Below are positions 1 through 6,266 of a stretch of DNA of 10,349 nt, one piece after another. Below the pieces are notes generated by a model, which was not told the origin of the DNA, did no database searches, and saw only the letters and a program-made list of their open reading frames with translations. Source of the DNA: an uncultured Rhodanobacter sp. Lineage in GTDB: Bacteria; Pseudomonadota; Gammaproteobacteria; Xanthomonadales; Rhodanobacteraceae. How positions within the stretch are numbered: position 1 is the first letter of the stretch; each line of letters begins with the position of its first letter. The stretch is from positions 1 to 10,349 of the forward strand of contig CAIKJM010000585.1 of NCBI GenBank assembly GCA_903827735.1, written 5' to 3'. The position numbers were made by a program, and so were the translations under genes.

Positions 1-1
1 C

Positions 2-232
2 ACGCAGGGCGCACGCGAAGCCATGGCGGGAACGGCGGTGCAGCAGGCTTTGGCGGAAGTGGAGCAAACGCTCAGCGGCCGTGGTCGTGTGGTGCTGCGC
101 GCTTCCGGCACCGAACCCCTCGTGCGCGTGACGGTGGAAGCGGAAGACGCTCTCGAAGTGCGGGCGTTGGCCGAGCGGCTCGCCGACGTCGTAAAATCAG
201 CGGCCCAAACCTATCTCGCCGACGTCTCATGA
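2..232 (+). CDS. glmM: Phosphoglucosamine mutase GlmM, C-terminal fragment
   Basis: This is the 3' end of a gene that begins left of the window; the open frame runs from base 2 to a TGA at 230-232. The visible 76 codons contain the motif RASGTEPLVRV, the C-terminal phosphate-binding loop (SGTEP) typical of alpha-D-phosphohexomutases. GlmM converts glucosamine-6-phosphate to glucosamine-1-phosphate in the cytoplasm, feeding UDP-GlcNAc for peptidoglycan and LPS. Assignment to GlmM rather than another hexomutase (ManB/AlgC type) rests on the tail sequence and on the nearby tpiA-secG-tRNA-Leu context, which commonly accompanies glmM in gammaproteobacteria. The catalytic Ser and metal-binding loops lie outside the window. 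Its stop codon overlaps the start of the next gene (ATGA at 229-232), which suggests co-translation. Confidence 0.85.
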   Translation, partial: TQGAREAMAGTAVQQALAEVEQTLSGRGRVVLRASGTEPLVRVTVEAEDALEVRALAERLADVVKSAAQTYLADVS

Positions 233-1161
233 AGCAGGTTCCCACGCTCGACATCCGCCGTTACGACACGGATCGCGATGCCTTCGTTGCCGAGCTTGGT
301 GCAGCCTATCGTGAGTTGGGTTTTTGCTGCATCAGCGGACACGGCATCGAGCGCGAGCTGATCGAAAGCGCCTACGACGCGTTCAAGCGTTTCTTCGCGC
401 TGCCTGCCGATACCAAGATGAAGTATCACGTGCCCGGCAGCGGCGGTGCGCGAGGCTATACGCCGTACAAGGTCGAAACCGCGAAGGACAGCAAGCACGC
501 CGACCTGAAAGAGTTCTGGCATGTCGGCCGCGAGATAGCGCGGGATTCGACCTTTGCCGCCGTGATGCCGCCGAATCTTTGGCCGGCTGAGGTGCCGGAT
601 TTCAAGCCGTACGGTTACGCGCTTTATCAGGCGCTGGATCAGCTGGGCGCGCGAGTGCTCCACGCGCTGGCGCTTCATATCGGGCTGCCGGAGCACTACT
701 TCGACGACAAGATCGATCAGGGCAATTCGATTCTTCGGCCCATCCACTATCCGCCGATTACCCAGGACAACATCCCGAACGAGCGCGCCGGCGCGCACGA
801 GGATATCAACTTCATCACGCTGCTCGTTGGCGCCAGCGCCGAAGGGCTCGAAGTTATGAGCGAAGGCAAATGGCTGCCGGTCACCACCGAGGGCGACGCG
901 ATCGTCGTGAACATCGGCGACATGCTGCAGCGGCTGACCAACCACGTGTATCCATCGACCTCGCATCGCGTAGTCAATCCCGCGAACGCCAATGCGCGCA
1001 AGCCGCGCTACTCGGTGCCGTTTTTTCTGCATCCGAACCCGGACGTCGTGCTTGATCCGGTGCCCGAGTGCATCACGCCGGACAATCCCAGCCGCTACAC
1101 CGAATCGATTACGTCGCACGAGTATCTGATGCAGCGACTGCGCGAGATCAAGCTGATCTAG
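229..1161 (+). CDS. 2-oxoglutarate/Fe(II)-dependent oxygenase, isopenicillin N synthase-like
   Basis: The 310-residue protein has the full layout of the isopenicillin N synthase/2OG-oxygenase family. The N-terminal DIOX_N-like part includes a GFCCISGHGI segment (residues 31-40) and an RGYTPYKVE segment (75-83). The double-stranded beta-helix core carries the iron facial triad H190-x-D192 (in AHEDIN) and H246 (in YPSTSHRVVNP). The co-substrate-binding Arg/Ser pair is R260-x-S262 (RYSVPFF). Such enzymes couple oxidative decarboxylation of 2-oxoglutarate to oxidation of a small molecule in the cytosol; the substrate cannot be read from sequence. The start ATG at 229 overlaps the glmM stop, so translation is probably coupled. 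The annotation 'isopenicillin N synthase family oxygenase' does not imply antibiotic synthesis. The family is firm; the specific function is unknown. Confidence 0.9.
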   Translation: MKQVPTLDIRRYDTDRDAFVAELGAAYRELGFCCISGHGIERELIESAYDAFKRFFALPADTKMKYHVPGSGGARGYTPYKVETAKDSKHADLKEFWHVGREIARDSTFAAVMPPNLWPAEVPDFKPYGYALYQALDQLGARVLHALALHIGLPEHYFDDKIDQGNSILRPIHYPPITQDNIPNERAGAHEDINFITLLVGASAEGLEVMSEGKWLPVTTEGDAIVVNIGDMLQRLTNHVYPSTSHRVVNPANANARKPRYSVPFFLHPNPDVVLDPVPECITPDNPSRYTESITSHEYLMQRLREIKLI

Positions 1162-1197
1162 GCCGATCGGTTTGCGGCAGACGTCGACGACGTAAGG

Positions 1198-2007
1198 TCA
1201 GTCGTGCCCGTTGCGATAGCGCTTGGACTGCTTGGCCGATAGCGCCAGCGCGACGCGATCCGGCATTAGTTCAAACACGGCCTTGATAAAGCGGTTGAGC
1301 GTGCCGGTCACGTGCACGGCGTCGCCGCGCTCTACCGCATCGATGCCTTGCCGCACCACTTCTTCCGCGCTCAGCCACATAAAGCCGGGCAGCTTGTTCA
1401 TCTTTTCGCGCGTGCCGGTGACGTCATGGAATTCCGAAAAGGTGAAGCCCGGGCACAGAGCGCAGACGTTGACGCCGGCGGATTTGTTCTCCAATGCCAG
1501 CGACTGCGAGAACTTGGTCAGATAAGATTTGGTCGCGGCGTACAGCGTGTGGCCGGAGGTGCCGGGAAGAAAGCCGGCCAGCGAGGCCACGTTGATAATG
1601 CGGCCATAGCCGCGCTCGCGCATGCCGGGCAGCAGGTATCGCGACAGTTCCGTTGGCGCCGTGAGCAGAACCTGCAGCGAATCGGCGTGCGTGCTCCAGG
1701 GGCTATCCACCAGCGCACCGGGCACGCCATAGCCGGCGTTGTTGATCAGCCAGTCAACCTTCTGGCCGCGCTCGTCCAGCGCAGCCATGAGTTTCTGCGG
1801 CGTCGCTGAATCGGCAAGATCAAACGGCAGCACGGTGACTGCACAGCTGAATTTATCGCGCAGCTCAGCCGCCAGCGTTTCGAGGCGATCGGCACGGCGC
1901 GCCGTGAGTACCAGATCGTGCCCGCGCGAGGCCAGCTCGCGTGCGAAGGCGGCGCCAATGCCGGCCGAGGCGCCGGTGATCAGACTGACGGGGCGGGAGG
2001 GTTTCAT
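1198..2007 (-). CDS. Short-chain dehydrogenase/reductase (SDR) with atypical tetrad
   Basis: The 269-residue protein is a classical-SDR NAD(P)-dependent oxidoreductase. The Rossmann motif TGASAGIG is at residues 11-18, followed by RR at 37-38, which suggests NADP(H) preference. NNAG is at 89-92, the catalytic Ser is S142 (INVASLAG), and Y156-x3-K160 is in YAATK. The usual catalytic Asn of the helix alpha-4 motif (V-N-x-x-A) reads Leu (L114 in LQVLLTA), so the standard tetrad is incomplete. The frame is open further upstream, but the ATG at 2005-2007 has an AGGA Shine-Dalgarno about 8 bases away, and the protein then starts just before the nucleotide-binding motif as usual. It is convergent with the oxygenase gene (36-bp gap, no clear terminator) and divergent from tpiA. 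The substrate is unknown. Confidence 0.88.
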   Translation of the reverse strand: MKPSRPVSLITGASAGIGAAFARELASRGHDLVLTARRADRLETLAAELRDKFSCAVTVLPFDLADSATPQKLMAALDERGQKVDWLINNAGYGVPGALVDSPWSTHADSLQVLLTAPTELSRYLLPGMRERGYGRIINVASLAGFLPGTSGHTLYAATKSYLTKFSQSLALENKSAGVNVCALCPGFTFSEFHDVTGTREKMNKLPGFMWLSAEEVVRQGIDAVERGDAVHVTGTLNRFIKAVFELMPDRVALALSAKQSKRYRNGHD

Positions 2008-2131
2008 CGGTGATTCCTGCGAAAGTTGCCCATTCTTGTACGTATACGTCACCGGACGCCACCGATGAACGGGTTTGCCGATGTTTCATCCCGGGGTAAG
2101 CTTGCGGTTTGACCGAAGCGGGAGCGAACCC

Positions 2132-2896
2132 ATGCGCACGAAACTCGTCGCCGGCAACTGGAAGATGCACGGCAGTCGCTCAATGGCGACCGCTCTGGTC
2201 GATGAGATCGTGGCGGCAAAACCCGCGTCCATCGACGTAGCGATTTTTCCGCCGTTCCCTTACATCGCCGCTTTGGCCGAGCAGCAGGGTGACGCCGGGC
2301 TGGCCCTCGGCGCGCAGGATGTCAGCGAACACGAGGGGCAGGGCGCGTATACGGGTGAGGTTTCGGCAGCCATGCTGTGCGACATCGGCGCGCAGTGGGT
2401 GTTGGTCGGTCATTCCGAGCGTCGTCATTACCATGGCGAAAGCGACGAGCTGGTCGCGCGCAAGTTCGCCGCCGCCCGCGCTGGCGGACTGACGCCGATT
2501 CTCTGCGTCGGCGAAACCCTGGAGCAGCACGAGGCAGGGCAGGCCGAGGCCGTGATCGGTCGCCAGCTGCAGGCCGTGCTCAAGCTCAACGGCATCGCCA
2601 GCTTCGATACCGCGGTGATCGCCTACGAGCCGGTCTGGGCCATCGGCACGGGCCGCACCGCTTCGCCAGAGCTGGCCCAGCAGGTGCATGCCTTCATTCG
2701 TAGCCAATTGCAAAAAGAAGATGTTATAATTTCGCGGCTAACACGACTGCTTTACGGCGGTAGCGTTAAAGCGGCCAACGCCGCGGAACTATTCGCGCAA
2801 GCGGACGTGGACGGCGGGTTGATCGGGGGCGCCTCACTGGCTGCAGCTGATTTCCTCGGTATCTGCAACGCGGCGCATCAAGCGCAACAGGCCTAG
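2132..2896 (+). CDS. tpiA: Triosephosphate isomerase
   Basis: The 254-residue protein interconverts dihydroxyacetone phosphate and glyceraldehyde-3-phosphate in glycolysis and gluconeogenesis in the cytoplasm. All signature elements are present: the N-terminal strand AGNWKMHG with N9 and K11, the electrophile H94 in LVGHSERR, the catalytic base E166 in AYEPVWAIGTG with phosphate-gripping loop 6 just after it, YGGSV at 208-212, and GGASL at 232-236. Length is normal for bacterial TIM. The frame extends upstream to 2075, but the ATG at 2132 gives the canonical start (MRTKLVAGNWK) and has a GGGAG Shine-Dalgarno at 2120-2124. A weak promoter-like pair (TTGCCG 2075-2080, TAAGCT 2097-2102, 16-bp spacing) lies upstream. 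secG follows after 8 bp, consistent with cotranscription. Confidence 0.97.
   Translation: MRTKLVAGNWKMHGSRSMATALVDEIVAAKPASIDVAIFPPFPYIAALAEQQGDAGLALGAQDVSEHEGQGAYTGEVSAAMLCDIGAQWVLVGHSERRHYHGESDELVARKFAAARAGGLTPILCVGETLEQHEAGQAEAVIGRQLQAVLKLNGIASFDTAVIAYEPVWAIGTGRTASPELAQQVHAFIRSQLQKEDVIISRLTRLLYGGSVKAANAAELFAQADVDGGLIGGASLAAADFLGICNAAHQAQQA
2725..2730 (+). promoter_or_regulatory. Possible internal -10 box within tpiA
   Basis: A perfect TATAAT sits in an unusually AT-rich stretch (about 2705-2733) inside an otherwise GC-rich gene. It could be the -10 of a promoter serving secG and the tRNA. No good -35 lies at 16-18 bp: TTGCAA is only 11 bp upstream and the hexamer at 17 bp is poor. The stretch also encodes an ordinary TIM segment, so this may be coincidence. 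Confidence 0.25.
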
Positions 2897-2904
2897 AAGA
2901 AACC

Positions 2905-3348
2905 ATGTTCGTCATTTTCAGCGTGTTCTACATCCTGATCGCTGCTGCCATGATCGTTTTGATCCTGCTGCAGAACGGCGCGGGTGCTGATGCCGGCTCC
3001 GGCTTCGGCAGCGGTGCGTCGGCGACGGTGTTCGGTGCACGCGGTTCGGCCACGTTTCTGACCCGGGCTACCGGCGTTCTGGCAACGCTGTTTTTCCTGC
3101 TGAGCCTCGGCATGGGCATCTATTTGCACGCCAACGGCCAGTCGCGCGCTGCCGCTGCCGATCTGGGCGTGATGTCAGGCGTCAGCGGTGCTGCCAAGTC
3201 GTCATCGGCCGCTGCTGTGCCAGTTGCGCCGGTAAATTCCGAGGTTCCCTCGGCTGTTCCGGCTACCCAGCCGGCGGCCCCGGCAAAGGTGAACAATCAG
3301 GGTGAAGTACCGACGGCACCGGCGAAAGATTCATCGAAAAAGCACTGA
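2905..3348 (+). CDS. secG: Preprotein translocase subunit SecG
   Basis: SecG is the small auxiliary subunit of the SecYEG channel in the inner membrane and aids SecA-driven export. The 147-residue protein has the family layout: TM1 at about residues 2-22, the conserved cytoplasmic loop LLQNGAGADAGSGFGSG followed by ATVFGARGSATFLTR, and TM2 at about 54-75. The C-terminal tail of roughly 70 residues is rich in Ala, Pro and Ser and ends in a basic SSKKH. Such low-complexity tails are common in xanthomonad-type SecG and make it longer than the E. coli protein. It follows tpiA by 8 bp with only a weak AGAAGA ribosome-binding site, and precedes tRNA-Leu by 18 bp. The tpiA-secG-tRNA-Leu order supports the assignment. 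Confidence 0.95.
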   Translation: MFVIFSVFYILIAAAMIVLILLQNGAGADAGSGFGSGASATVFGARGSATFLTRATGVLATLFFLLSLGMGIYLHANGQSRAAAADLGVMSGVSGAAKSSSAAAVPVAPVNSEVPSAVPATQPAAPAKVNNQGEVPTAPAKDSSKKH

Positions 3349-3366
3349 GTGATATGTAATACACCT

Positions 3367-3451
3367 GCCCAGGTGGCGGAACTGGTAGACGCACTACCTT
3401 GAGGTGGTAGCGACGCAAGTCGTAGGGGTTCGAGTCCCCTCTTGGGCACCA
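3367..3451 (+). tRNA. tRNA-Leu (anticodon GAG)
   Basis: A complete 85-nt class II tRNA is visible. The acceptor stem GCCCAGG pairs with CTTGGGC (one G-U). The anticodon arm CTACC/GGTAG encloses the loop TTGAGGT, giving anticodon GAG, which reads CUC and CUU leucine codons. An extended variable arm follows, then the T-arm with GGTTCGAGTCC, discriminator A at 3448 and an encoded CCA at 3449-3451. The E. coli equivalent, leuU, also follows secG. The tRNA 3' half is the likely insertion target (attB) of the integrase encoded 185 bp downstream. Confidence 0.97.
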
Positions 3452-3495
3452 TTTGATAGTTTGAGGACGTCCGATAGAGTCCAAAAAACACAACG

Positions 3496-3520
3496 AAACC
3501 CGCTACTTGCGGGTTTTTTT
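3496..3520 (+). terminator. Rho-independent terminator after tRNA-Leu
   Basis: An 8-bp perfect stem AAACCCGC/GCGGGTTT with a 5-nt TACTT loop is followed by a run of T (3514-3520). It lies 45 bp downstream of the tRNA and would end transcripts from the tpiA-secG-tRNA unit before the integrase gene. The stem is purely inferred from sequence but is a textbook intrinsic terminator. Confidence 0.9.
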
Positions 3521-3562
3521 GTGCCTGTAGCATGCAGAGGCGTCCAACGCTGTCCAGTGGAA

Positions 3563-3634
3563 TACCCCCATAAGTGGGGGTACAGTCGGGGGTACGGGCA
3601 GCAAATAGGCTGCCGGCCAACAAGGGATACCCCC
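3563..3634 (+). promoter_or_regulatory. Repeated TACCCCC/GGGGGTA boxes in the integrase leader
   Basis: The leader of the integrase gene carries a perfect 8-bp inverted repeat (TACCCCCA 3563-3570, TGGGGGTA 3575-3582, spacer TAAG). A further direct copy GGGGGTA is at 3588-3594 and a further TACCCCC lies just before the start codon (about 3629-3634). Four copies within about 70 bp indicate a protein-binding region. Candidates are integrase arm-type or excisionase sites or an autoregulatory operator; the last copy would also overlap the ribosome-binding region. The role is inferred. Confidence 0.5.
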
Positions 3635-3636
3635 AG

Positions 3637-4860
3637 ATGCCCCTGTCAGACGTTGCCATCCGCAAGGCCAAGCCTGCCGCCAAGCCGTACAAGATGGCGG
3701 ACGGTCGAGGGCTGTTTCTGCTGGTGAAGCCGACCGGCTCCAAACTGTGGCGCTGGAAGTATCGGGTAGTCGGGCGCGAGAAACTGCTAGCGCTGGGCGC
3801 GTACCCCGAGGTTTCCCTGACCGCTGCCCGCGATGCCACAACCGACGGCCGCAAGCTGTTGGCGAACGGCACTGACCCCGGCGAGGTGCGCAAGGCGGTC
3901 AAAGCTGAGCGAATCGAGGCGGCAGCCGTGGCGTCCGACACGTTCGAGGCGGTGGCCCGCGAATGGATGGCACGGCAGGACGTGGCCGAAGTGACGGCCA
4001 ACAAGACCCGCTGGATTCTGGAAACCTTCCTGTTTCCCGAGATTGGCAGACGACCCATTGCCGAAGTGACGGCGCGCGAGCTGCTGGATGCGCTACGGAA
4101 GGTCGAGAAAAGCGGCCGGCTGGAGAGCGCCAAGCGGGCCAAGATAAAGGCCGGGCAGGTATTTCGCTATGCGATGTTGGAGGGGAAGACAATCAGCGAC
4201 CCAACCGCCAGCCTGCGTGGCGCGCTCAAGCCCCCCAGCGGCAAACACCATGCCTCGGTAACCGATCCTGTCCGGATGGGGGAGCTTATGCGCGCCATCG
4301 ATGGCTTTACCGGGCAGCCTGTGACGCTGGCCGCGCTCAAACTTGCCCCGCTGGTGTTCGTGCGGCCCGGAGAACTGCGTCACGCGGAGTGGGCGGAGTT
4401 CGATCTGGGCGGAGCTATCTGGCGCATCCCCGGTGCGAAAATGAAGATGAAGGCCGCGCACCTTGTACCGCTGTCCAGTCAGGCCGTGGTTATGCTGCGC
4501 GATCTTCACGCCTTCAGCGGAGGCGGCCGCTTCGTGTTCCCGGGTTTGCGCACGGCATCCCGGCCAATGTCAGAAAACACCATAAACGCTGCTCTGCGCA
4601 GATTGGGCTACTCGGGCGAGGAAATGACCGGACACGGCTTCCGCAGCATGGCTGCGACGCGGTTAAACGAAATGGGCTGGAATGCGGACGCTATCGAGCG
4701 CCAGCTTGCTCATGCCGAGTCTAACAAGGTGCGCGAGGCTTACACGCATGCGGCGCAGTATCTCGAGGAGCGCATTCGTATGATGCAAGCTTGGGCGGAC
4801 TATTTGGATGGTCTTCGGGCGGGGGGCAAGGTCGTCGCCATCAAGAGCAAGAAAATTTAA
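3637..4860 (+). CDS. P4-type tyrosine recombinase/integrase
   Basis: The 407-residue protein is a site-specific recombinase that would insert and excise the element at tRNA-Leu. The N-terminal DUF4102-like arm-binding domain is recognisable (SDVAIRKAKPAAKPYKMADG, then LGAYPEVSLTAARD at 53-66). A core-binding SAM-like domain spans about 101-185 and the catalytic domain about 205-385. Catalytic residues are R243 (FVRPGEL), probably K269 in the beta-hairpin, H333-x-x-R336 (HGFR), H359 (QLAHA) and the nucleophile Y369 (REAYTHA), so the enzyme looks intact. The frame is open to 3574, but the ATG at 3637 starts at the conserved family N-terminus. Length is normal for P4 integrases. It is transcribed away from the tRNA, and nothing suggests truncation. 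Confidence 0.95.
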   Translation: MPLSDVAIRKAKPAAKPYKMADGRGLFLLVKPTGSKLWRWKYRVVGREKLLALGAYPEVSLTAARDATTDGRKLLANGTDPGEVRKAVKAERIEAAAVASDTFEAVAREWMARQDVAEVTANKTRWILETFLFPEIGRRPIAEVTARELLDALRKVEKSGRLESAKRAKIKAGQVFRYAMLEGKTISDPTASLRGALKPPSGKHHASVTDPVRMGELMRAIDGFTGQPVTLAALKLAPLVFVRPGELRHAEWAEFDLGGAIWRIPGAKMKMKAAHLVPLSSQAVVMLRDLHAFSGGGRFVFPGLRTASRPMSENTINAALRRLGYSGEEMTGHGFRSMAATRLNEMGWNADAIERQLAHAESNKVREAYTHAAQYLEERIRMMQAWADYLDGLRAGGKVVAIKSKKI

Positions 4861-4953
4861 TGGCAGCCGCCCAACGTCGCGCCTAGCTATCGATGCGGAG
4901 ATAGATATGTTCCGCGGCTTGCGCATGATTAGTTTAGGAAACTCACTACGCAA

Positions 4954-5337
4954 ATGGCTACTGACCAAATGGTAGACGGTATGTCGCCCGAACGACTCGA
5001 AATCAAAACCCTACGCGAACGCGTATCGATGCTGGAAAGCGTCAATTTGCGTTTGCGTGTGGCGCTGGCGCTACTTAACCACATCCCGCCGCGAAAAAAA
5101 GCTGGTCGCCCTCTGAAGAATACCCAGGAGAGTGACCGCGATTTGCTAATGTTGGTCGGCCGGTTACAGCAGAAATACGAGAGAGAAACCGGGCATAGGT
5201 ATAGAGCGGCTAAGGCGCTCCGATTATTTGCAACGGAACGTAACCTGCCTATGACTAAGCACAAGCTAAATCAGGAAATAAAGACGATCCAAAACGTATT
5301 GGCAAGAGCAAAAAAAATTCCCAAAAATTCGGCTTAA
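4954..5337 (+). CDS. Hypothetical coiled-coil protein
   Basis: I do not recognise this 127-residue, strongly basic protein. Residues about 14-43 form a heptad-like segment rich in Leu, Val, Glu and Arg (LRERVSMLESVNLRLRVALALL), consistent with a dimerising coiled coil. A basic, AT-hook-like stretch PPRKKAGRPL follows at about 45-54. The C-terminal half is a charged helical region (about 62-123) ending in KKIPKNSA. Such a layout would suit a DNA-associated regulator, but that is inference. It lies 93 bp downstream of the integrase and upstream of the AlpA-like gene, on the same strand. The first ATG (4954) has only a distant AGGAAA (about 14 bases away); ATGs at 4969 and 4981 are alternatives. 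Confidence 0.6.
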   Translation: MATDQMVDGMSPERLEIKTLRERVSMLESVNLRLRVALALLNHIPPRKKAGRPLKNTQESDRDLLMLVGRLQQKYERETGHRYRAAKALRLFATERNLPMTKHKLNQEIKTIQNVLARAKKIPKNSA

Positions 5338-5434
5338 CTGTTTCAGGGAAAAGGTAGGCTGTAAATAACTAGTGGCCTTATCCAAAGGCGGCCACTGCCA
5401 TCCGGTCGTGGCCAGTAAGTGGAGCCTGATCGCC

Positions 5435-5662
5435 ATGCACTATCTTCCCGAAACCGGTTACCTACGTCTGCCACAGATAGTCGGTAAACCTGCCACCAAA
5501 TCCGCCCCAGCGATCCCCGCACTTTACCCCGTATGCAAATCGACGTGGTGGGCGGGTGTACGTAGCGGACGCTACCCGCGGCCCGTCAAGTTAGGAGAGC
5601 GAATTACCGCGTGGCGAGTTGAGGATATCCGCGCCTTGATCGAGCAGGGGGAGGATGCATGA
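5435..5662 (+). CDS. AlpA-family helix-turn-helix regulator
   Basis: The 75-residue protein matches the AlpA/phage-regulator (MerR-like HTH) pattern. It has an N-terminal YLRLPQIVG segment, a recognition-helix region STWWAGVRSGRYPRPVKLG (about 36-54), and the wing-helix ITAWRVEDIRALIEQ (57-71). AlpA proteins control excision or integrase expression in P4-like elements, and the position two genes after an integrase fits that job. An in-frame extension upstream to 5372 exists, but the ATG at 5435 begins at the usual family N-terminus and has GGAG at 5421-5424 about 10 bases upstream. An insertion-like loop between the first helix and STWW (residues 17-33, Ala/Pro-rich) is longer than in the shortest AlpA proteins but occurs in this subfamily. 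Its stop overlaps the next start (ATGA at 5659-5662). Confidence 0.85.
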   Translation: MHYLPETGYLRLPQIVGKPATKSAPAIPALYPVCKSTWWAGVRSGRYPRPVKLGERITAWRVEDIRALIEQGEDA

Positions 5663-6156
5663 AGCCCCGGAGCCGTGATAAGCATCAAGGCCGTAAAGAG
5701 TCTGGAACATTTTTGCTAGTTCCTAGCTATGTTTTATTCAGCCCAAATTTCTGCGCTCTGTCGCTGAAAGCAAAAGCGCTCATTTTGGATATCGGCGCCC
5801 GTTTTAACGGCTACAACAATGGCGATCTTGCCGCGCCGTGGTCGTGGATGAAAGAGCGTGGGTGGCGCTCTAAAGACACACTGCACCGCGCACTGACCGA
5901 GCTATTACAAGCCGGTATGATCGAACAGACGAGACAGGGGGGATTATTCGGGCCGAGTCTTTATGCCTTTACTTGGCGGGCAATCGATGAGTCCAAGGGA
6001 AAGGCCGACATCGTGCCTACGCGTGTTGCATCGGGCAAGTGGAAGATAGCCGGACAGTCGATTTCTGCCCCAGCAAAATTAGAAGTCCCACCCCGACTAT
6101 CGGGGAAGCCTGCCCCGACCAGTGGGCTAGACCTCGTGAAAACGGGGGCGAAATGA
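5659..6156 (+). CDS. Winged-helix protein, replication-module type
   Basis: The 165-residue protein has a helix-turn-helix/winged-helix core at about residues 17-107. LVPSYVLFSPNFCALSLKAKALILDI is followed by FNGYNNGDLAAPWSWMKERGW, and then the recognition part SKDTLHRALTELLQAGMIEQTRQGG and PSLYAFTW. From memory, this resembles small DNA-binding proteins next to alpA in tRNA islands that are often labelled HTH or replication-associated. A role in replication or transcription control of the element is inference. The C-terminal tail (about 118-165) is low-complexity and carries a palindromic DNA repeat also found downstream. The start is clear: a strong GGGGAGG Shine-Dalgarno at 5647-5653 and ATGA overlap with the AlpA-like gene. 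The next small gene also starts by ATGA overlap. Confidence 0.75.
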   Translation: MKPRSRDKHQGRKESGTFLLVPSYVLFSPNFCALSLKAKALILDIGARFNGYNNGDLAAPWSWMKERGWRSKDTLHRALTELLQAGMIEQTRQGGLFGPSLYAFTWRAIDESKGKADIVPTRVASGKWKIAGQSISAPAKLEVPPRLSGKPAPTSGLDLVKTGAK

Positions 6157-6188
6157 GCGTTTATCGACCCGATTATCGGGGAAGTCTG
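6091..6188 (+). repeat. Palindrome-bearing 21-bp direct repeat, two copies
   Basis: Two 21-bp copies at 6092-6112 and 6168-6188 share 19 of 21 bases; the common core is CCCGAYTATCGGGGAAG. Each contains a hairpin-like palindrome: CCCCGA-CTA-TCGGGG at 6091-6105 and CCCGA-TTA-TCGGG at 6168-6180. The copies are 76 bp apart and lie in two successive genes in different reading frames, so the conservation is at DNA rather than protein level. They may be iteron-like or operator sites. Confidence 0.55.
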
Positions 6189-6266
6189 GTACGGCAATCG
6201 GGCACCTCTAAGAATATACCAAGGGCTGTGGCTTTCATCTTGTCGCCGCGGAGCATCGCCCGATGA
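6153..6266 (+). CDS. Very small hypothetical protein (37 aa)
   Basis: This 37-codon frame begins at the ATG overlapping the previous stop (ATGA 6153-6156) and ends in a TGA that overlaps the next start (ATGA 6263-6266). A GGGGGCG purine-rich stretch lies just upstream of the start. The product is basic and hydrophilic at its N-terminus (MSVYRPDYRGS) with a short hydrophobic patch near residues 25-31, and I recognise no family. The case for a real gene rests on exact stop/start coupling at both ends within a chain of such overlaps. It could instead be a bridging frame that only carries ribosomes between neighbours. It includes the second copy of the palindromic repeat. Confidence 0.45.
   Translation: MSVYRPDYRGSLVRQSGTSKNIPRAVAFILSPRSIAR

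Noticed and set aside
211..1119. Long minus-strand frame of about 300 codons opposite the oxygenase gene
   Set aside because: It is a GC-rich shadow; the plus strand has clear catalytic motifs and a coupled start.
1162..1197. Terminator between the convergent oxygenase and SDR genes
   Set aside because: GACGTCGACGACGT is partly palindromic but has no T-run on either strand and a poor stem.
3297..4142. Minus-strand frame across the tRNA, terminator and integrase N-terminus
   Set aside because: It runs through a complete tRNA gene and opposite a well-conserved integrase domain.
3637..4860. Integron integrase for the cassette array
   Set aside because: The N-terminal DUF4102-like domain and HGFR/QLAHA/AYTHA motifs fit P4-type island integrases, and it sits beside a tRNA rather than attI.
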